Assembly (NCBI GenBank): GCA_964412845.1
Contig: CAYPQM010000036.1
Coordinates: forward strand, 1 to 44,296
Length of the DNA: 44,296 nt
Direction: 5' to 3'
Source of the DNA: JAWWPY01 sp964412845
GTDB lineage: Bacteria; Actinomycetota; Actinomycetes; Streptosporangiales; Streptosporangiaceae
The first letter of the stretch is position 1; the number at the start of each line of letters is the position of its first letter. The notes below the pieces were generated by a model, which searched no databases, was not told the DNA's origin, and worked only from the letters and a program-made list of their open reading frames with translations. Below are positions 1 through 9,278 of the stretch, piece by piece. The position numbers and the translations under genes were made by a program.

Positions 1-508
1 AGCCGAGCAGGAAGGTGAGGGCGGCGTCCATCTCGACGTCGTCGAGCCCGAGGCCGTCGAACGCCTGAAGTTCGTGCTCGTATTTGGCCATGAGCCCGGG
101 GCCGAGCGGGGGTCGGCTGGTGGAGACCTCGGCGATCCAGGGGTGCCGGGTGAACAGGTCCCGGTTCTCCTGGGCGACGGCAGCCAGGCGCTCGCGCCAC
201 GGCATGCCGGTCAGGTCGCCGCGGGGCATCTGGCGGTAGACCGTGTCGAGCATCAGGTCGAGTAGCTCGGCCTTGCCGGGCACGTAGGTGTACAGCGACA
301 TCGGCACCACGCCGAGGGCGTGGGCGACCGCGCGCATGGTGACTGAGCCCAGGCCGTCGCTGTCCGCGAGGGCGATCGCGGCCGCGGCGACCCGCTCGAC
401 ACTCAGGCCCTGGCGCGGTCCGCGCCGGGAGTCCGCAGGGCCGGGCTCGCGCCAGAGCAGATGCAGAGTGCGTGCCGGGTCGCCGCCGCTGCTGTGTTCG
501 GTGGGCAT
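1..508 (-). CDS. TetR-family transcriptional repressor (3' end outside window)
   Basis: N-terminal about 169 residues of a TetR-type repressor; the C-terminus runs off the left edge. The helix-turn-helix lies around residues 45-75 (VTMRAVAHALGVVPMSLYTY, then PGKAELL), matching the TetR recognition-helix pattern. The following part (MPWRERLAAVAQENRDLFTRHPW) resembles the tetracycline-repressor-like C-terminal family, so it should bind a small hydrophobic ligand and release DNA. Start ATG at 508 is chosen because GGGAG lies 9 nt upstream; an in-frame ATG at 526 has no Shine-Dalgarno. It is divergent from the VOC gene at 605, and the gap holds nested palindromes that are a likely operator for both genes. 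The ligand is unknown. Confidence 0.88.
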   Translation of the reverse strand, partial: MPTEHSSGGDPARTLHLLWREPGPADSRRGPRQGLSVERVAAAAIALADSDGLGSVTMRAVAHALGVVPMSLYTYVPGKAELLDLMLDTVYRQMPRGDLTGMPWRERLAAVAQENRDLFTRHPWIAEVSTSRPPLGPGLMAKYEHELQAFDGLGLDDVEMDAALTFLLG

Positions 509-534
509 CGGAACATTCTCCCGCATGCTTGTGT

Positions 535-563
535 TGTACGTAGTACACTGTACTATATACAGT
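535..563. promoter_or_regulatory. Nested palindromic operator between tetR and VOC gene
   Basis: An AT-rich island in GC-rich DNA holding three overlapping inverted repeats: TGTAC-N3-GTACA (535-547), AGTAC-N3-GTACT (542-554) and ACTGTA-N5-TACAGT (547-563). A forward promoter can be drawn as TTGTAC (534-539), 18 nt, TACAGT (558-563), so the last palindrome overlaps the -10. Its place between a TetR gene and a divergent gene is typical of an autoregulatory TetR operator. Binding is inferred. Confidence 0.6.
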
Positions 564-604
564 ATTGATTGCTGTCCCGATCGCCCAGCCCGAGGAGCCC
601 TCCC

Positions 605-1003
605 GTGCAGATCACCGCTTCCGCCGTATCCCTCAACGTCGCCGACGTGCCCGCCTCCGCCGCATTCCTGACCAGCCACTTCGGCTTCCGGCAGGCTATG
701 GCCGCAGACGGCTTCGCCTCCCTGGCACGCGAGGACGCCGGGATGAACGTCGTCTTCCTGCGCCGCGGCCTGCCCTTGCTGCCCGAGAACCAGCGCGACA
801 CCCACGCCGCCGGCCTGATCCTGGCGTTCGTCGTCGAGGACCTCGAGGGTGAGCTGGCCCGCCTGCGCGAGGAGGGCGTGGACATCACCATGCCGCTGCG
901 CGAGGAGCCCTGGGGCGAGCGTGCGTTCCAGGTCACCGACCCCAATGGCGTCATCGTCCAGCTCCTCGACTGGAACGCGCCCGTACATGGAGGCACGTTG
1001 TGA
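605..1003 (+). CDS. VOC (glyoxalase/bleomycin-resistance) family protein
   Basis: A 132-aa single-module vicinal oxygen chelate protein. The family fold shows as an N-terminal strand (ITASAVSLNVADVPASAAFL), a central VVFLRRG strand, and the closing ITDPNG-like motif (QVTDPNGVIVQLLDW). The GTG at 605 is preferred over the upstream start at 569 because GAGGAG (592-597) sits 7 nt before it and homology begins there. It is divergent from tetR and probably repressed by it. Its stop overlaps the next small gene by 4 nt (GTGA). Members can be isomerases, dioxygenases, thiol transferases or drug-binding resistance proteins; metal ligands were not assigned, so the substrate is unknown. Confidence 0.82.
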   Translation: MQITASAVSLNVADVPASAAFLTSHFGFRQAMAADGFASLAREDAGMNVVFLRRGLPLLPENQRDTHAAGLILAFVVEDLEGELARLREEGVDITMPLREEPWGERAFQVTDPNGVIVQLLDWNAPVHGGTL

Positions 1004-1167
1004 CCGAGCGGACCACCAGGCGCTGGCCCGGCCTCAAGCACATCCGGCGGCCCAGGACCCGGCGAGGCTGGCTGATCACCATCGCTGCCAGCGGCGCTAT
1101 CCTCGCACTCAAGCTCACCCTGGGCCTCGGCGTTCTCGCCCTGGTCGTGCACCTCCTGACGCATTGA
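1000..1167 (+). CDS. 55-aa single-pass membrane microprotein, coupled to VOC gene
   Basis: A short ORF with GTG start overlapping the VOC stop as GTGA, preceded by GGAGG (989-993) 6 nt upstream. It has a very basic N-terminus (TERTTRRWPG, then HIRRPRTRRGW) followed by a hydrophobic helix at about residues 24-52 (LITIAASGAILALKLTLGLG, then VLALVVHLL) and stops with THis. The arginine-rich side should stay in the cytoplasm. Ribosome site, overlap and amphipathic layout together support translation. Family unknown; it could be a membrane anchor or partner for the VOC protein. Confidence 0.6.
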   Translation: MTERTTRRWPGLKHIRRPRTRRGWLITIAASGAILALKLTLGLGVLALVVHLLTH

Positions 1168-1453
1168 CCACACCCGGGCGACCGCTCGCACAGGCCTGGC
1201 GGCGGGATGTTCTCACCCGGCGATGCCCGAGTGCACGCCCGCGACACGTTCGAGGGACCCCGGCGGCTGTACCGGCTGCTAGGCAACCCGTTGCCCAGCC
1301 TGGGCATGTACCCAGGCATCCCTGTCGTGGCAGACCAGCCACAAATCGCGAAGGCCGTCGTTCCCGGGAACAGCCCGGAATGACGGGCTGCCCGGCGCCG
1401 GGCAATAACCGAAGTTGGCGCCGTGATGTCGCTCAGTCCTGGTGGGGCGTTCG
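1168..1453. terminator. Convergent intergenic region with hairpins (bidirectional terminator candidate)
   Basis: A 286-base gap between converging operons with no gene seen. It holds CCTGGG-N6-CCCAGG (1299-1316), a perfect 7-bp stem CAGCCCG-N6-CGGGCTG (1371-1390), and immediately after it the self-complementary CCCGGCGCCGGG (1391-1402). There is no clear U-tract, as is common in actinobacteria. Termination is inferred from the location. Confidence 0.4.
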
Positions 1454-2938
1454 TTAGTGCCCGTCGGGCAGGTACCAGCGGTGTGGCGCGATCAGCCGGT
1501 GCACCGCGTCCGGTCCCCAGGAGCCGGGGGAGTAGAGCTCCACCGGAGGCGGGTTCTCGATCAGTGGCGCGGAGATCTCCCACAGCCGCTCGATTCCGTC
1601 CGACCGGGTGAACAGCGACTGGTCGCCCAGCATCGCGTCCAGGATCAGCCGTTCGTACCCCTCGAGTTCATGGGCCCGGAGAAATGAGTCCGCATAACGG
1701 AAAATCATCTCTGCCTCACCCAGGCGCATGGCGGGGCCAGGCTCCTTGGCCAGGAAGCGGGCCGCGATCCAGCCCGGGTCATCGAAGTCGATCACCAGCT
1801 GGTTTCCCCGGCCGTCCCGGCTGACCCGGCCGTCGACGGGGAACATCCGCAGCGTCGGTTCCTTGAGGGTGACCGTGATCGTCTGGCGGCGCTGGCCGAG
1901 CGATTTGCCAGACCGCAGGTAGAACGGCACGCCAGCCCAGCGCCAGTTGTCCACCTCGACACGCAGGGCGCTGAACGTGTCGGTCTGTGACGTGCGCGAG
2001 ACGCCCGGCTCGGCCCGGTAGCCCCGGTACTGGCCGCGCACGACATGCGCCAGGTCGATCGGCTGCATCGCGTCGAAGACCTTTTGCTTCTCATCGCGCA
2101 GCGGCTTGGCGTTCAGAGACGTCGGCGGTTCCATCGCCACGAAGCCAAGCACCTGGAACAGGTGCGTCACGATCATGTCCCGGAACGTGCCGGTGCCCTC
2201 GAAGAACTGGGCGCGGCCCTCGATGCCGATGGTCTCGGGCACGTCGATCTGCACGTGGCTGATGTGGTCACGGTGCCAGATGGGCTCCAGGAATCCGTTG
2301 GCGAACCGGAGAGCCAGGATGTTGTCCACGGACTCCTTGCCCAGGAAGTGATCGATGCGGAACACCTGGGACTCATCGAAGACCGCGTGGACCGCCTGGT
2401 TGAGAGCCTGGGCGGACGCCAGGTCGGTGCCGAACGGTTTCTCGATGATCACCCGGGAATCCTCGGCGAGGCCTGAGGCGCCGAGCATTCCGACCACCGA
2501 CGCGAAGGCGCCCGGCGGCACGGCCAGGTGGAAGATCCGCTGGGGGTGGCCGCCGATCTCTTTCTCCGCCACCTGCACCGCCGCCACCAGGGGCCCGGTG
2601 TCCTCCGGGTCGGCCGCGCCGAAATGCAATGCGGTCGCGAAGGCCTCCCAGGCCGCGCCGGTCGGCCTCGCGGAACCGAACTCGCGGACGGCATCTTTCG
2701 CGTGCTGGCGGAAATCATCGTCGCTCAGCGCGAACTTCGCCGGGGACGAGCCGATGACCCGGTAATTCTTCGGCATCAGGCCCGCCTTGGCCAGGTGGAA
2801 GAGACCGGGCAGCAATTTGCGCTTGGCCAGGTCCCCGGTCGCGCCGAACAGGACGATCACATGGTCGTCGGGGACGGTGACCGCCATCTTGCGGCGCCTG
2901 GCCGCCGGAGCCTGCTTCGCTGCCGGGCTGCTGGGCAT
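1454..2938 (-). CDS. zwf: Glucose-6-phosphate 1-dehydrogenase
   Basis: A 494-aa enzyme oxidising glucose 6-phosphate to 6-phosphogluconolactone with NAD(P)+, the entry to the oxidative pentose phosphate pathway. The nucleotide-binding motif GATGDLAKRKL is at residues 32-42, EKPFG at 166-170, and the substrate-site signature RIDHFLGKE at 194-202. The length is normal for the family. The first about 20 residues (basic, Ala/Pro rich) are an unconserved extension. The start follows GAAAGG about 8 nt upstream, and only 3 nt separate it from the gnd stop. It is the last gene of the operon starting at 8783. No 6-phosphogluconolactonase or OpcA gene lies alongside, so lactone hydrolysis must be spontaneous or encoded elsewhere. 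Confidence 0.97.
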   Translation of the reverse strand: MPSSPAAKQAPAARRRKMAVTVPDDHVIVLFGATGDLAKRKLLPGLFHLAKAGLMPKNYRVIGSSPAKFALSDDDFRQHAKDAVREFGSARPTGAAWEAFATALHFGAADPEDTGPLVAAVQVAEKEIGGHPQRIFHLAVPPGAFASVVGMLGASGLAEDSRVIIEKPFGTDLASAQALNQAVHAVFDESQVFRIDHFLGKESVDNILALRFANGFLEPIWHRDHISHVQIDVPETIGIEGRAQFFEGTGTFRDMIVTHLFQVLGFVAMEPPTSLNAKPLRDEKQKVFDAMQPIDLAHVVRGQYRGYRAEPGVSRTSQTDTFSALRVEVDNWRWAGVPFYLRSGKSLGQRRQTITVTLKEPTLRMFPVDGRVSRDGRGNQLVIDFDDPGWIAARFLAKEPGPAMRLGEAEMIFRYADSFLRAHELEGYERLILDAMLGDQSLFTRSDGIERLWEISAPLIENPPPVELYSPGSWGPDAVHRLIAPHRWYLPDGH

Positions 2939-2941
2939 GCC

Positions 2942-3976
<1,035 letters not shown>

Positions 3977-3990
3977 GTCTGCTCCCCTAG

Positions 3991-5619
3991 TTAGTTCTTC
4001 AGGCTCCGGTAGCGCCGGATGAGGGCGTTGGTGGACGAGTCGTGCCCGAGCTGCGGCTCGGTGTCGCTGGTCAGCTCCGGGATGATCGCGGCGGCCAGCA
4101 CCTTGCCCAGCTCGACGCCCCACTGGTCGAAGGAGTCGATCCCCCAGATCGTGCCCTGGGTGAACACGCTGTGCTCATACAGCGCCACCAGGGCGCCGAG
4201 CAGGCGCGGAGTCAGCTTCTCGGCCAGCAGGACATTGGTCGGCCGGTTACCCGGCATCACCCGGTGCGGCGCCACCTCCGGTGCGGTTCCCTCGGCCAGG
4301 ACCTCCTGCTCGGTCTTGCCGAACGCGAGCGCCTGGGCCTGGGCGAAGACATTGGACGACAGGATGTCGTGATGCTCGCCGAGCGGGTTGAGTGTCTGGC
4401 CGAACCCGATGAGGTCGACCGGGATGATTTTGGTGCCCTGGTGGATCAGCTGGTAGAAGCTGTGCTGGCCGTTGGTGCCCGGTTCGCCCCAGTACACGGC
4501 GCCGGTCTCGTAGTCGACCGCGCGTCCGTCGATGGTGACGTGCTTGCCGTTCGACTCCATCGTGAGCTGCTGCAGGTAGGCGGGAAACCGCTTCAGGTAC
4601 TGCTCGTAGGGCATGACGCCGGCGGTCTGCGCGCCGAAGAAGTCGGCGTACCACACGGCCAGCAGGCCCAGCAGCACCGGGAGATTCCCGGCCAGCGGGG
4701 CGGTGGCGAAATGCTCATCCACGTCGTGGAATCCGGCCAGCAGCTGGTGAAAGTGCTCCGGGCCGATCGCGACCATGGTCGACAGGCCGATGGCGGAATC
4801 CATCGAGTACCGCCCGCCCACCCAGTCCCAGAAGCCGAACATGTTCGCGGTGTCGATGCCGAACGCCGCCACCCGTTCCGCGTTGGTGGAGACCGCGACG
4901 AAGTGCCTGGCGATCGCCGCGTCGCTGCCGAGCTGGCCGACCACCCAGTCGCGCGCCGAGTGGGCGTTGGTGAGGGTCTCCAGGGTGCCGAACGTCTTGG
5001 ACGAGATGATGAACAGCGTCTCGTCGGCCGACAAGTCACGGGTCGCCTCGACGAAATCGGTCGAGTCCACGTTGGACACGAAGCGGAATGTCAGGTCACG
5101 CCGGGAGTAGTAGCGCAGCGCCTCGTATGCCATCACCGGGCCGAGGTCCGAGCCACCGATGCCGACATTGACCACATTTTTTATCGTTTTGCCAGTGAAG
5201 CCTTTCCAGTCGCCGGAACGGACCCGCCGAGCGAAATCCGACATCCGGTCGAGCACCTCGTGCACCTGCCCGACCACGTTGACGCCGTCCACTACGAGCG
5301 AGCTGCCCTTCGGCATCCGCAGCGCCACGTGCAGCACTGGCCGGCTCTCGGACACGTTGATCCGCTCGCCCCGCAGCATCATGTCCCTGCGCTGCTCAAG
5401 GCCGGACTCCTGGGCCAGCCGGATCAGCAGGCGCAGCGTCTCATCGGTGACCCGGTTCTTCGAGTAGTCCAGATACAGGCCGGCCGCCTCGGCGGTCAGC
5501 CGCTCGCCACGGCCCGGATCCTCGGCGAACAGCTCTCGCAGGTGCCGCCCGGCGATCTCGGAGTGATGCTGCTCCAGGGCCTTCCAGGACGGGCGCTCAC
5601 GAAGAGGTGTGATCGGCAT
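3991..5619 (-). CDS. pgi: Glucose-6-phosphate isomerase
   Basis: A full-length (542 aa) phosphoglucose isomerase interconverting glucose 6-phosphate and fructose 6-phosphate. The phosphate-binding stretch NVGIGGSDLGP and the SIS-fold region SSKTFGTLETLTNA are present, as is the C-terminal signature containing GQHSFYQLIHQGT with the catalytic His. The start has AAGGAG 9 nt upstream. Within the operon it joins glucose 6-phosphate from the phosphorylase/mutase pair to glycolysis, or returns fructose 6-phosphate from the pentose phosphate cycle to the two NADPH-forming dehydrogenases encoded next. The cofactor-free enzyme should be cytosolic. Confidence 0.97.
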   Translation of the reverse strand: MPITPLRERPSWKALEQHHSEIAGRHLRELFAEDPGRGERLTAEAAGLYLDYSKNRVTDETLRLLIRLAQESGLEQRRDMMLRGERINVSESRPVLHVALRMPKGSSLVVDGVNVVGQVHEVLDRMSDFARRVRSGDWKGFTGKTIKNVVNVGIGGSDLGPVMAYEALRYYSRRDLTFRFVSNVDSTDFVEATRDLSADETLFIISSKTFGTLETLTNAHSARDWVVGQLGSDAAIARHFVAVSTNAERVAAFGIDTANMFGFWDWVGGRYSMDSAIGLSTMVAIGPEHFHQLLAGFHDVDEHFATAPLAGNLPVLLGLLAVWYADFFGAQTAGVMPYEQYLKRFPAYLQQLTMESNGKHVTIDGRAVDYETGAVYWGEPGTNGQHSFYQLIHQGTKIIPVDLIGFGQTLNPLGEHHDILSSNVFAQAQALAFGKTEQEVLAEGTAPEVAPHRVMPGNRPTNVLLAEKLTPRLLGALVALYEHSVFTQGTIWGIDSFDQWGVELGKVLAAAIIPELTSDTEPQLGHDSSTNALIRRYRSLKN

Positions 5620-5679
5620 GGTCGGGGACTCCTTCGGCGGTAGGCATGTTTGGGCGAATCCCGGCCGCCAGGCCCCGGG

Positions 5680-8043
5680 TCAGCCCGCATCCTGGCCGGT
5701 CCGGCGGCGAGCTGGTGCCCGCCCGGGCGGTTGTTCAGGCCGGGGACGGGACGGTGCTGCCGGGACCGGGCGGACCTGCGGCTTGCCCACCGAGAGGTTC
5801 ACCCCCAGGCCGTGGTGCACGATCTCAAGTGGGTCGCCGTCCACCAGCAGGTATCGCGCCTCGGCGTGAGTTACCTCGACGTGCAGCTGCCGTCCGCGGA
5901 TAACCAGGGTGAACGCGAGCCGGGTGAGGCCCTCGGGGAGTCGCGGCATGAAGCTGACCCTCCCGTTTCCATGACGAAAGCCGCCGAAACCGCCGACCAG
6001 CGCCACCCAGGTACCCGCCAGCGAGGCGATGTGCACCCCGTCGCGGGTGTTGTTCTCAAGGTCTCGCAGGTCCATGAGGGCGGCCTCGCCGAGGTAGTCG
6101 AAGGCCAGGTCCAGATGCCCGACCTCGGCGGCCATGACCGCCTGCGTGCACGCGGACAGCGACGAATCGCGCACCGTGAGCGGCTCGTAGTAGTCGAAGT
6201 TCCGTACCTTCTGCTCGGCGGTGAAGGCGTCCCCGCACAGATGCATGGCCAGCACGAGATCGGCCTGCTTGAGTACCTGCTTCCGGTACAGATCGAAGTA
6301 GGGGAAATGCAGCATCAGCGGGTACTCGTCCGGGGTGGTATGAGCGAAATCCCAGACCTGGTGCTTGGTGAACCCCTCGGCTTGCGGGTGCACGCCGAGG
6401 GTCTCGTCATAGGGGATGAGCATCGACTGTGCCGCGTCCCGCCAGCCGGCCGACTCCTCCGCGTCGACGCCGAGCTCACGGGCCCGCGCCGGATGTTTTT
6501 TCGCCGCGTCCGCCGCCGCGATCAGGTTCTGCCGGGCCATCAGGTTGGTGTAGATGTTGTTGTCGGCTATGGCGCTGTATTCGTCCGGGCCGGTGACCCC
6601 GTCGATGCGGAACCGCCCTTCGGCATCGTGATGACCAAGGGAACGCCACAGCCGCGCGGTCTGGGTCAGCAGGTCCATCCCCGCTCCCCGGTGGAACGCC
6701 TCGTCACCCGTGGCGTCGACATAGCGGACCACCGCGGCCGCGATGTCGGCGTTGAGGTGGAAGGCGGCGGTGCCGGCGGGCCAGTAACCCGAGCACTCCT
6801 GCCCAGCGATCGTCCGCCAGGGAAAGGCCGCGCCTTGCAGCCCGAGCTGGGCGGCCCGCTCGAGGGCCTGCGGAAGGATGCTGTGCCGCCAGCGCAGTGC
6901 GCTGGCCGCCGCGTCAGGGGTGGTGAAGGTGAGCACCGGCAGCACGAAGGTCTCGGTGTCCCAGAAGGCGTGCCCGTCGTACCCGGGACCGGTCAGCCCC
7001 TTGGCGGGGATCGGGCGGTTCTCTCCCCGGGCTCCGGCCTGCAGAACATGGAACAAGGCGAAGCGCGCCGCCTGCTGCACCTCAGTATCCCCGTCCACCT
7101 CGACATCGGCGCGGGTCCAGAAGTCGTCAAGGAACGTGCGCTGCTCGGCCAGCAGCCCGTCCCAGCCACTCTGCCGGGCCGCGCTCAGCGCAGCCAGCAA
7201 CTGGTCGCGGACGGCGGTCAGCGAACGCACCTCCGACCAGCCGTACGCCACAAACTTGATCACGCGCAGCCGCTGCCCGGGCTCTAGGACCGCGGTCGCC
7301 GTGACAATGCCGTCGTCGGCATCGGCCCGCGCATCGACCTGCATCCCGGGTGGCCCGTCGATCAGGTGATCCATCGCGGCACCGACGCGCAGATCGTTGC
7401 CGGCCGTCGTGTGCACCAGGATGACGGTCTTTCTTTCGGTTTTGTGGTACTCACTGCTCAGCGGGCTTTCGAGCGCAGCGGAGACGCGGGGGTCGCCGCC
7501 CAGTTGTGGCATCTGCTCGTTGGCCAGGAGTTCGGACTGAACCGTGATCCGCGCCCTGCCGTCGAGCGGCTCCACTTCGTAGCAGATCGCCGCGATCGCC
7601 CGCTGGGTGAACGACACCACCCGGACTGAGGAGACCCGGACTGACCGCCCGGCCGGTGACACCCACTCGGCGCGGCGGCTCAGCACGCCCGCGCGGAAAT
7701 CCAGCAGGCGCTCGTGTGAGCGCAGTTCGCCGTAGCGGACATCGAAGGGCTCGTCGTCGACGAACAGCCGGATCAGCTTGCCGTTGGTCACGTTGATGAC
7801 GGTCTGCCCGGACTCCGGGAAGCCAAAGCCGGCCTCGGCGTACGGCAACGGCCGCAACGCGTAGACCCCATTGAGGTAGGCGCCGGGCAGCCCGTGTGGT
7901 TCACCCTCATCCAGGTTGGCGCGCCATCCCAGGTGCCCGTTCGACAGCGCGAATATTGACTCTGTCTGGGCGAGCACGTCGAGGTCCAGCGTGGTCTCCC
8001 GAAGGCACCACGGTTCTACCGTGAACGCTTCCTGCCGTATCAC
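5680..8043 (-). CDS. Glycoside hydrolase family 65 disaccharide phosphorylase
   Basis: A 787-aa GH65 enzyme. The family's alpha-toroid domain is recognisable from WDTETFVLPVLTFTTPDAA, and the general acid is Glu488 in the TGPDEY motif. GH65 phosphorylases (maltose, trehalose, kojibiose, nigerose) invert the anomeric centre and give beta-glucose 1-phosphate plus a sugar. The adjoining beta-phosphoglucomutase, overlapping by 4 nt (GTGA), uses exactly that product, which favours phosphorylase over hydrolase activity. Specificity cannot be read; trehalose or maltose is the default guess. The start is GTG at 8043. The C-terminal about 25 residues are a Pro/Arg-rich tail. No signal peptide, so it acts in the cytosol on imported or stored sugar. 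Confidence 0.92.
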   Translation of the reverse strand: MIRQEAFTVEPWCLRETTLDLDVLAQTESIFALSNGHLGWRANLDEGEPHGLPGAYLNGVYALRPLPYAEAGFGFPESGQTVINVTNGKLIRLFVDDEPFDVRYGELRSHERLLDFRAGVLSRRAEWVSPAGRSVRVSSVRVVSFTQRAIAAICYEVEPLDGRARITVQSELLANEQMPQLGGDPRVSAALESPLSSEYHKTERKTVILVHTTAGNDLRVGAAMDHLIDGPPGMQVDARADADDGIVTATAVLEPGQRLRVIKFVAYGWSEVRSLTAVRDQLLAALSAARQSGWDGLLAEQRTFLDDFWTRADVEVDGDTEVQQAARFALFHVLQAGARGENRPIPAKGLTGPGYDGHAFWDTETFVLPVLTFTTPDAAASALRWRHSILPQALERAAQLGLQGAAFPWRTIAGQECSGYWPAGTAAFHLNADIAAAVVRYVDATGDEAFHRGAGMDLLTQTARLWRSLGHHDAEGRFRIDGVTGPDEYSAIADNNIYTNLMARQNLIAAADAAKKHPARARELGVDAEESAGWRDAAQSMLIPYDETLGVHPQAEGFTKHQVWDFAHTTPDEYPLMLHFPYFDLYRKQVLKQADLVLAMHLCGDAFTAEQKVRNFDYYEPLTVRDSSLSACTQAVMAAEVGHLDLAFDYLGEAALMDLRDLENNTRDGVHIASLAGTWVALVGGFGGFRHGNGRVSFMPRLPEGLTRLAFTLVIRGRQLHVEVTHAEARYLLVDGDPLEIVHHGLGVNLSVGKPQVRPVPAAPSRPRPEQPPGRAPARRRTGQDAG

Positions 8044-8783
8044 GGCTGGTCCAGCAGGTCAGCGAGATCGGCGACGACGATGTCGGCGCCGTGGTCTTTC
8101 AGTGCCGCGGCCTGCCCGACCCGGTCTACCCCCACCACATAGCCGAACCCGCCTGCCCGGCCGGATGCCACGCCGGCCAGCGCGTCCTCGAACACCGCAG
8201 CGGCCTGCGGTTCCAGCCCGACGGCCCGGGCGCCGGCCAGGAAGGTGTCTGGGGCCGGTTTCCCGGGCAGGTGCTCCCGCTGCGCCACCACGCCATCGAT
8301 CCGTGCCTCGAACAGATCCTCGATGCCGGCCGCGATGAGAACGTCCCGGCAGTTGGCGCTGGACGACACCACGGCGCGGCGCAATCCGGCATCCCGGGCG
8401 GCCCGGACATAGCGGACCGATCCCTCGTAGGCTTCCACCCCGTCTTCTCTTATCCGTTTCAGCAGGATCACGTTCTTGCGGTTACCCAGGCCATGGACGG
8501 TCTGGGCGTCCGCCGGATCATCGGGGCTGCCTTCCGGCAGTTCGATGCCACGGGATTCCAGGAACGAGCGTGTCCCGTCAGCCCGTGGTTTTCCATCGAC
8601 ATATTCGTCGTAGTCCCTGACCGGGTCGAACGGCACGAACGGCTGGGCCGTCTGCCGCGCCCGCTCACGCAGGAAGCTGTCGAACATCTCTTTCCACGCG
8701 GCGTTATGCACCTTCGCGGTCTTGGTGAGGACGCCGTCGAGGTCGAAGAGACAACCGTGGATGCCTTCCGGGAGACCGAGCAC
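8040..8783 (-). CDS. pgmB: Beta-phosphoglucomutase (HAD superfamily)
   Basis: A 247-aa HAD phosphatase-fold mutase converting beta-glucose 1-phosphate to glucose 6-phosphate. The nucleophile/acid pair is Asp14 and Asp16 in FDLDGVLT; motif II is VVSSSANC, motif III has the Lys of GKPAPDTF, and the acidic metal site is VFEDALAG. A helical cap domain occupies about residues 25-110. First gene of the sugar operon. The GTG at 8783 has no Shine-Dalgarno, but TAGGCT lies 6 nt upstream on the minus strand, so the mRNA probably starts at the GTG (leaderless). The next gene is the GH65 phosphorylase that should make its substrate. Confidence 0.93.
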   Translation of the reverse strand: MLGLPEGIHGCLFDLDGVLTKTAKVHNAAWKEMFDSFLRERARQTAQPFVPFDPVRDYDEYVDGKPRADGTRSFLESRGIELPEGSPDDPADAQTVHGLGNRKNVILLKRIREDGVEAYEGSVRYVRAARDAGLRRAVVSSSANCRDVLIAAGIEDLFEARIDGVVAQREHLPGKPAPDTFLAGARAVGLEPQAAAVFEDALAGVASGRAGGFGYVVGVDRVGQAAALKDHGADIVVADLADLLDQP

Positions 8784-8841
8784 GCGTCAAGCCTACGAGC
8801 ATCCGTCTCCGCTGCTGCGCCCGGAGACGCCTCAGCCGTGC

Positions 8842-9258
8842 CTACCAGCCGTAGATACGGACCGGGAGTTCATCCAGCGGCGCCTGATCCGGGCCCGGAT
8901 AGGTGATCATCACGACGATGTCGTCGGGGTCACGGCCCTCCAGCACGATGACCTCACCGCTGCTGCGCGCCTCCCGGTAGGCCGAGCGTGCCCGGAGCAC
9001 GCCCTCGCACCGGTCCAGGTCTTCCTTCCCGTCCGCGGTCCAGATGACGTACTGGACGCCCACGCTGCCGAGCGCGTGGGCGGCGTTGCTGCCCATGGCG
9101 CGCAGGATGAGCTGCGATCCCCCCGGGCTGATCAGCAGCGCGGCGGTCGGGCTGCGGTCGGCGACCCGCAGCGCGAGGACGTCGGTGTAGAAGCTCACCG
9201 ACCGGTCCAGGTTCTGCACGAACACGACCACCGAGCTGAGCCGGGCACCGTGCGTCAT
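8842..9258 (-). CDS. VOC (glyoxalase-like) family protein
   Basis: A 138-aa protein of the vicinal oxygen chelate fold: LSSVVVFVQNLDRSVSFYTD, then VLALRVADRSPTAALLISPG at the start and EGRDPDDIVVMITYPG near the end, where the PDGN-type loop is replaced by PDD. The ATG at 9258 is chosen because GGAGG sits 7 nt upstream; a start at 9282 has no such site. It follows the two-TM protein gene by 20 nt on the same strand and probably shares its transcript. Metal-binding residues are not clear, so it may be a binding protein rather than an enzyme. It is distinct from the VOC protein at 605. Confidence 0.8.
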   Translation of the reverse strand: MTHGARLSSVVVFVQNLDRSVSFYTDVLALRVADRSPTAALLISPGGSQLILRAMGSNAAHALGSVGVQYVIWTADGKEDLDRCEGVLRARSAYREARSSGEVIVLEGRDPDDIVVMITYPGPDQAPLDELPVRIYGW

Positions 9259-9278
9259 CTGCTGACCTCCAGTCCTGG

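Noticed and set aside
4042..5643. A 533-codon plus-strand frame opposite pgi
   Set aside because: Exact mirror of pgi in an antisense frame; no family likeness, while pgi motifs are complete.
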